DNA of 64,000 nucleotides from Dromiciops gliroides (lineage: Eukaryota; Chordata; Mammalia; Microbiotheria; Microbiotheriidae): assembly GCF_019393635.1 (NCBI RefSeq), contig NC_057864.1, positions 470,316,617 to 470,380,616 on the forward strand, in the 5' to 3' direction. The notes below the pieces were generated by a model that was given only the letters and a program-made list of their open reading frames with translations, did no database searches and was not told the DNA's origin. The position numbers and the translations under genes are program-made. This document shows positions 62,991 through 64,000 of the stretch, piece after piece (position 1 is the stretch's first letter; every line of letters begins with the position of its first letter).

Positions 62991-63317
62991 CTTACTAAAT
63001 GCCTACTGAGTGCAATTCAATTTAGCCAATACTTCCTAAGCTTTTGCTGTGGGAGACTCAATTCAATACATACTTATTCAATTCATATAATTCAAACCAA
63101 TTTAATTAATATTTATGAAGTGCCTACTATGTGCAACACAATTGAATCAATACTTACTAATTGCCTTTGTGTAATAAAGCCTAATTCAACCAGCATTTAT
63201 TAGTTACCTGCTTGTATGCCACCCAATCCAATTTAACCTCCATTTATTGCCTTCTAATTATAATTCAGTTCAACAAAAATGTATACCTTATGTGCAAGAG
63301 TCTATGTGACATAGTGC

Positions 63318-63500
63318 AAAGCTTCTTAAACTGTGGGCCATGACCCCGTAAGGGGTCATATAACTGAATGTGGGGTCACAAAAATTTTGGCAGTAGATGT
63401 TTGATTTGTATACCTATTTTATATACCTATATACCTGGGGTCGCCTAAAATTTTCTCTGGAGAAAAGGTGTCGAGAGTGGAAAAAGTTTAAGAAGCACTG
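63318..63500. mobile_element. hAT-like DNA element with perfect 12-base inverted termini
   Basis: gcttcttaaact (63321-63332) and agtttaagaagc (63485-63496) are exact reverse complements. Interior ccatgaccccgtaaggggtc, tgtataccta repeats and gtatacctattttatatacc. About 180 bases with no coding capacity. A different subfamily from the GTTCTTAACC elements. Confidence 0.75.
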
Positions 63501-63690
63501 AGTGGATAGGGAGCTGACTTCTAAGTCAGGAAGACCTGAGTTTAACTCTCACTTCTGACACACACTAACTCCATGGACTCTGACCCACCATGGCTGTGTA
63601 ACCCTGGGCAAATTGCTCCCAGTGACTCTGGGAGATTCTCAAAGACTAAGCTTCAGAAAAGATGCTGATCTACATAGAGAAATAGTATTC
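63501..63690 (+). mobile_element. Third-type tRNA-derived SINE
   Basis: gggagctgacttctaagtca, gtgtaaccctgggcaaattg and ctcaaagactaagcttcaga, gatgctgatctacatag. Confidence 0.6.
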
Positions 63691-63724
63691 CTCACCAGGA
63701 ACTCTCTATACCGATGAAATAATT

Positions 63725-63776
63725 TTTGTTGTTATTCAGTCATGCCTGACTCTTTATTACTCCATTTGGGATTTTC
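63725..63776 (-). mobile_element. RTE-type tail fragment
   Basis: ttgttgttattcagtcatgc and ctccatttgggattttcttt: the tail of a Mar1-like SINE, truncated by the following L1. Confidence 0.7.
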
Positions 63777-64000
63777 TTTTTTCTTTTTAAAATTTTTATA
63801 TAATAAAAGTATTTTATTATTTTCCAGTTACACGTAAAGATAGTTTTCAACATTTGTTTTCATAAGATTTTTAGTTCCAAATTGTTCTCCCTCCCTCTCT
63901 TTTCTCTCCTCTCCACAAGACAGAAAGCAATCTGATATAGACTATATATGTACAATCACATTAAACATATTTCTGCATTAGTCATGTTGTGAAAGAAGAA
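63777..64000 (-). mobile_element. L1 3' end, runs off the window
   Basis: tttttaaaatttttatataa, ccctccctctcttttctctc, agaaagcaatctgatataga, aaacatatttctgcattagt and catgttgtgaaagaagaa. It continues past the right edge. Confidence 0.85.

Larger units (their letters stand above)
61905..63300. repeat. Degenerate tandem array derived from L2 tail
   Basis: Units of roughly 50-60 bases combine tgcctactatgtgcaa, caattcaatccaatttaacc and aacatttattaa. Clear unit starts lie near 61917, 62228, 62642, 62693, 62993, 63107 and 63190, with partial ones between. The first two words are antisense L2 terminus, but the caatccaattyaacc spacer is not in ordinary L2. Broken by a 7SL pseudogene, a Mar1 copy (62298-62540) and a CORE-SINE (62757-62990). 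Confidence 0.65.

Noticed and set aside
1..64000. Functional tRNA genes in the many tRNA-like SINE heads
   Set aside because: The heads lack an acceptor stem and anticodon arm that pair properly; all are attached to SINE bodies.

Overview
The window looks like mammalian, and specifically marsupial, nuclear DNA. It holds almost no protein-coding sequence and is mostly interspersed repeats. The lineage call rests on four things. There are dozens of tRNA-derived SINEs with the head gggcagctaggtggcgcagtgg and the core tgtgtgaccctgggcaag. Other SINEs have tails resembling RTE/BovB (gttgttcagtcatttcag, read on the reverse strand). Several L1 3' ends are of the marsupial type. MIR/THER1, L2 and L3/CR1 copies are very abundant. 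I cannot tell an Australian from an American marsupial without a database. There is no operon, CRISPR array, intact prophage or other prokaryotic system here, and no complete gene that I can support.

Layout. 0-7 kb: L2, L3, L1 and SINE copies, including a long reverse-strand L2 (2.9-5.0 kb). 7.2-7.7 kb: a repeat-free island with K50-type homeodomain sites. 8-20 kb: MIR/L2/SINE mosaic with a large CT tract at 18.3-18.7 kb. 20.8-22.3 kb: a decayed RTE retrotransposon with readable endonuclease and reverse transcriptase segments. 22-34 kb: mosaic with a candidate 156-base exon at 27.8 kb. 34.2-36.3 kb: the best gene-related region, CpG-enriched, with a candidate first exon ending in a good splice donor and followed by repeat-free DNA. 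37-45 kb: MIR, L2 and a reverse-strand L3/CR1 with a recognisable reverse transcriptase core (42-43.7 kb). 45.1-45.8, 50.5-51.0 and 55.25-55.7 kb: repeat-free islands that read like conserved non-coding elements. 47.5-49.2 kb: a second L3 stacked with L1, SINE and hAT-like insertions. 52 kb: a probable solo LTR. 56.4-57 kb: three SINEs head-to-tail inside one target duplication. 61.9-63.3 kb: a degenerate tandem array built from L2 tail sequence, hosting an old 7SL (SRP RNA) pseudogene.

Interpretation. The most likely setting is an intron or intergenic region of a regulated gene, with an alternative promoter or first exon near 34.7 kb on the + strand and several candidate enhancers. The target-site duplications let insertions be ordered: L3, L2 and MIR first, hAT-like elements next, short SINEs and truncated L1s last. 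Repeat family names come from remembered consensus features, not from a database search, and repeat ends are approximate unless a duplication is given.
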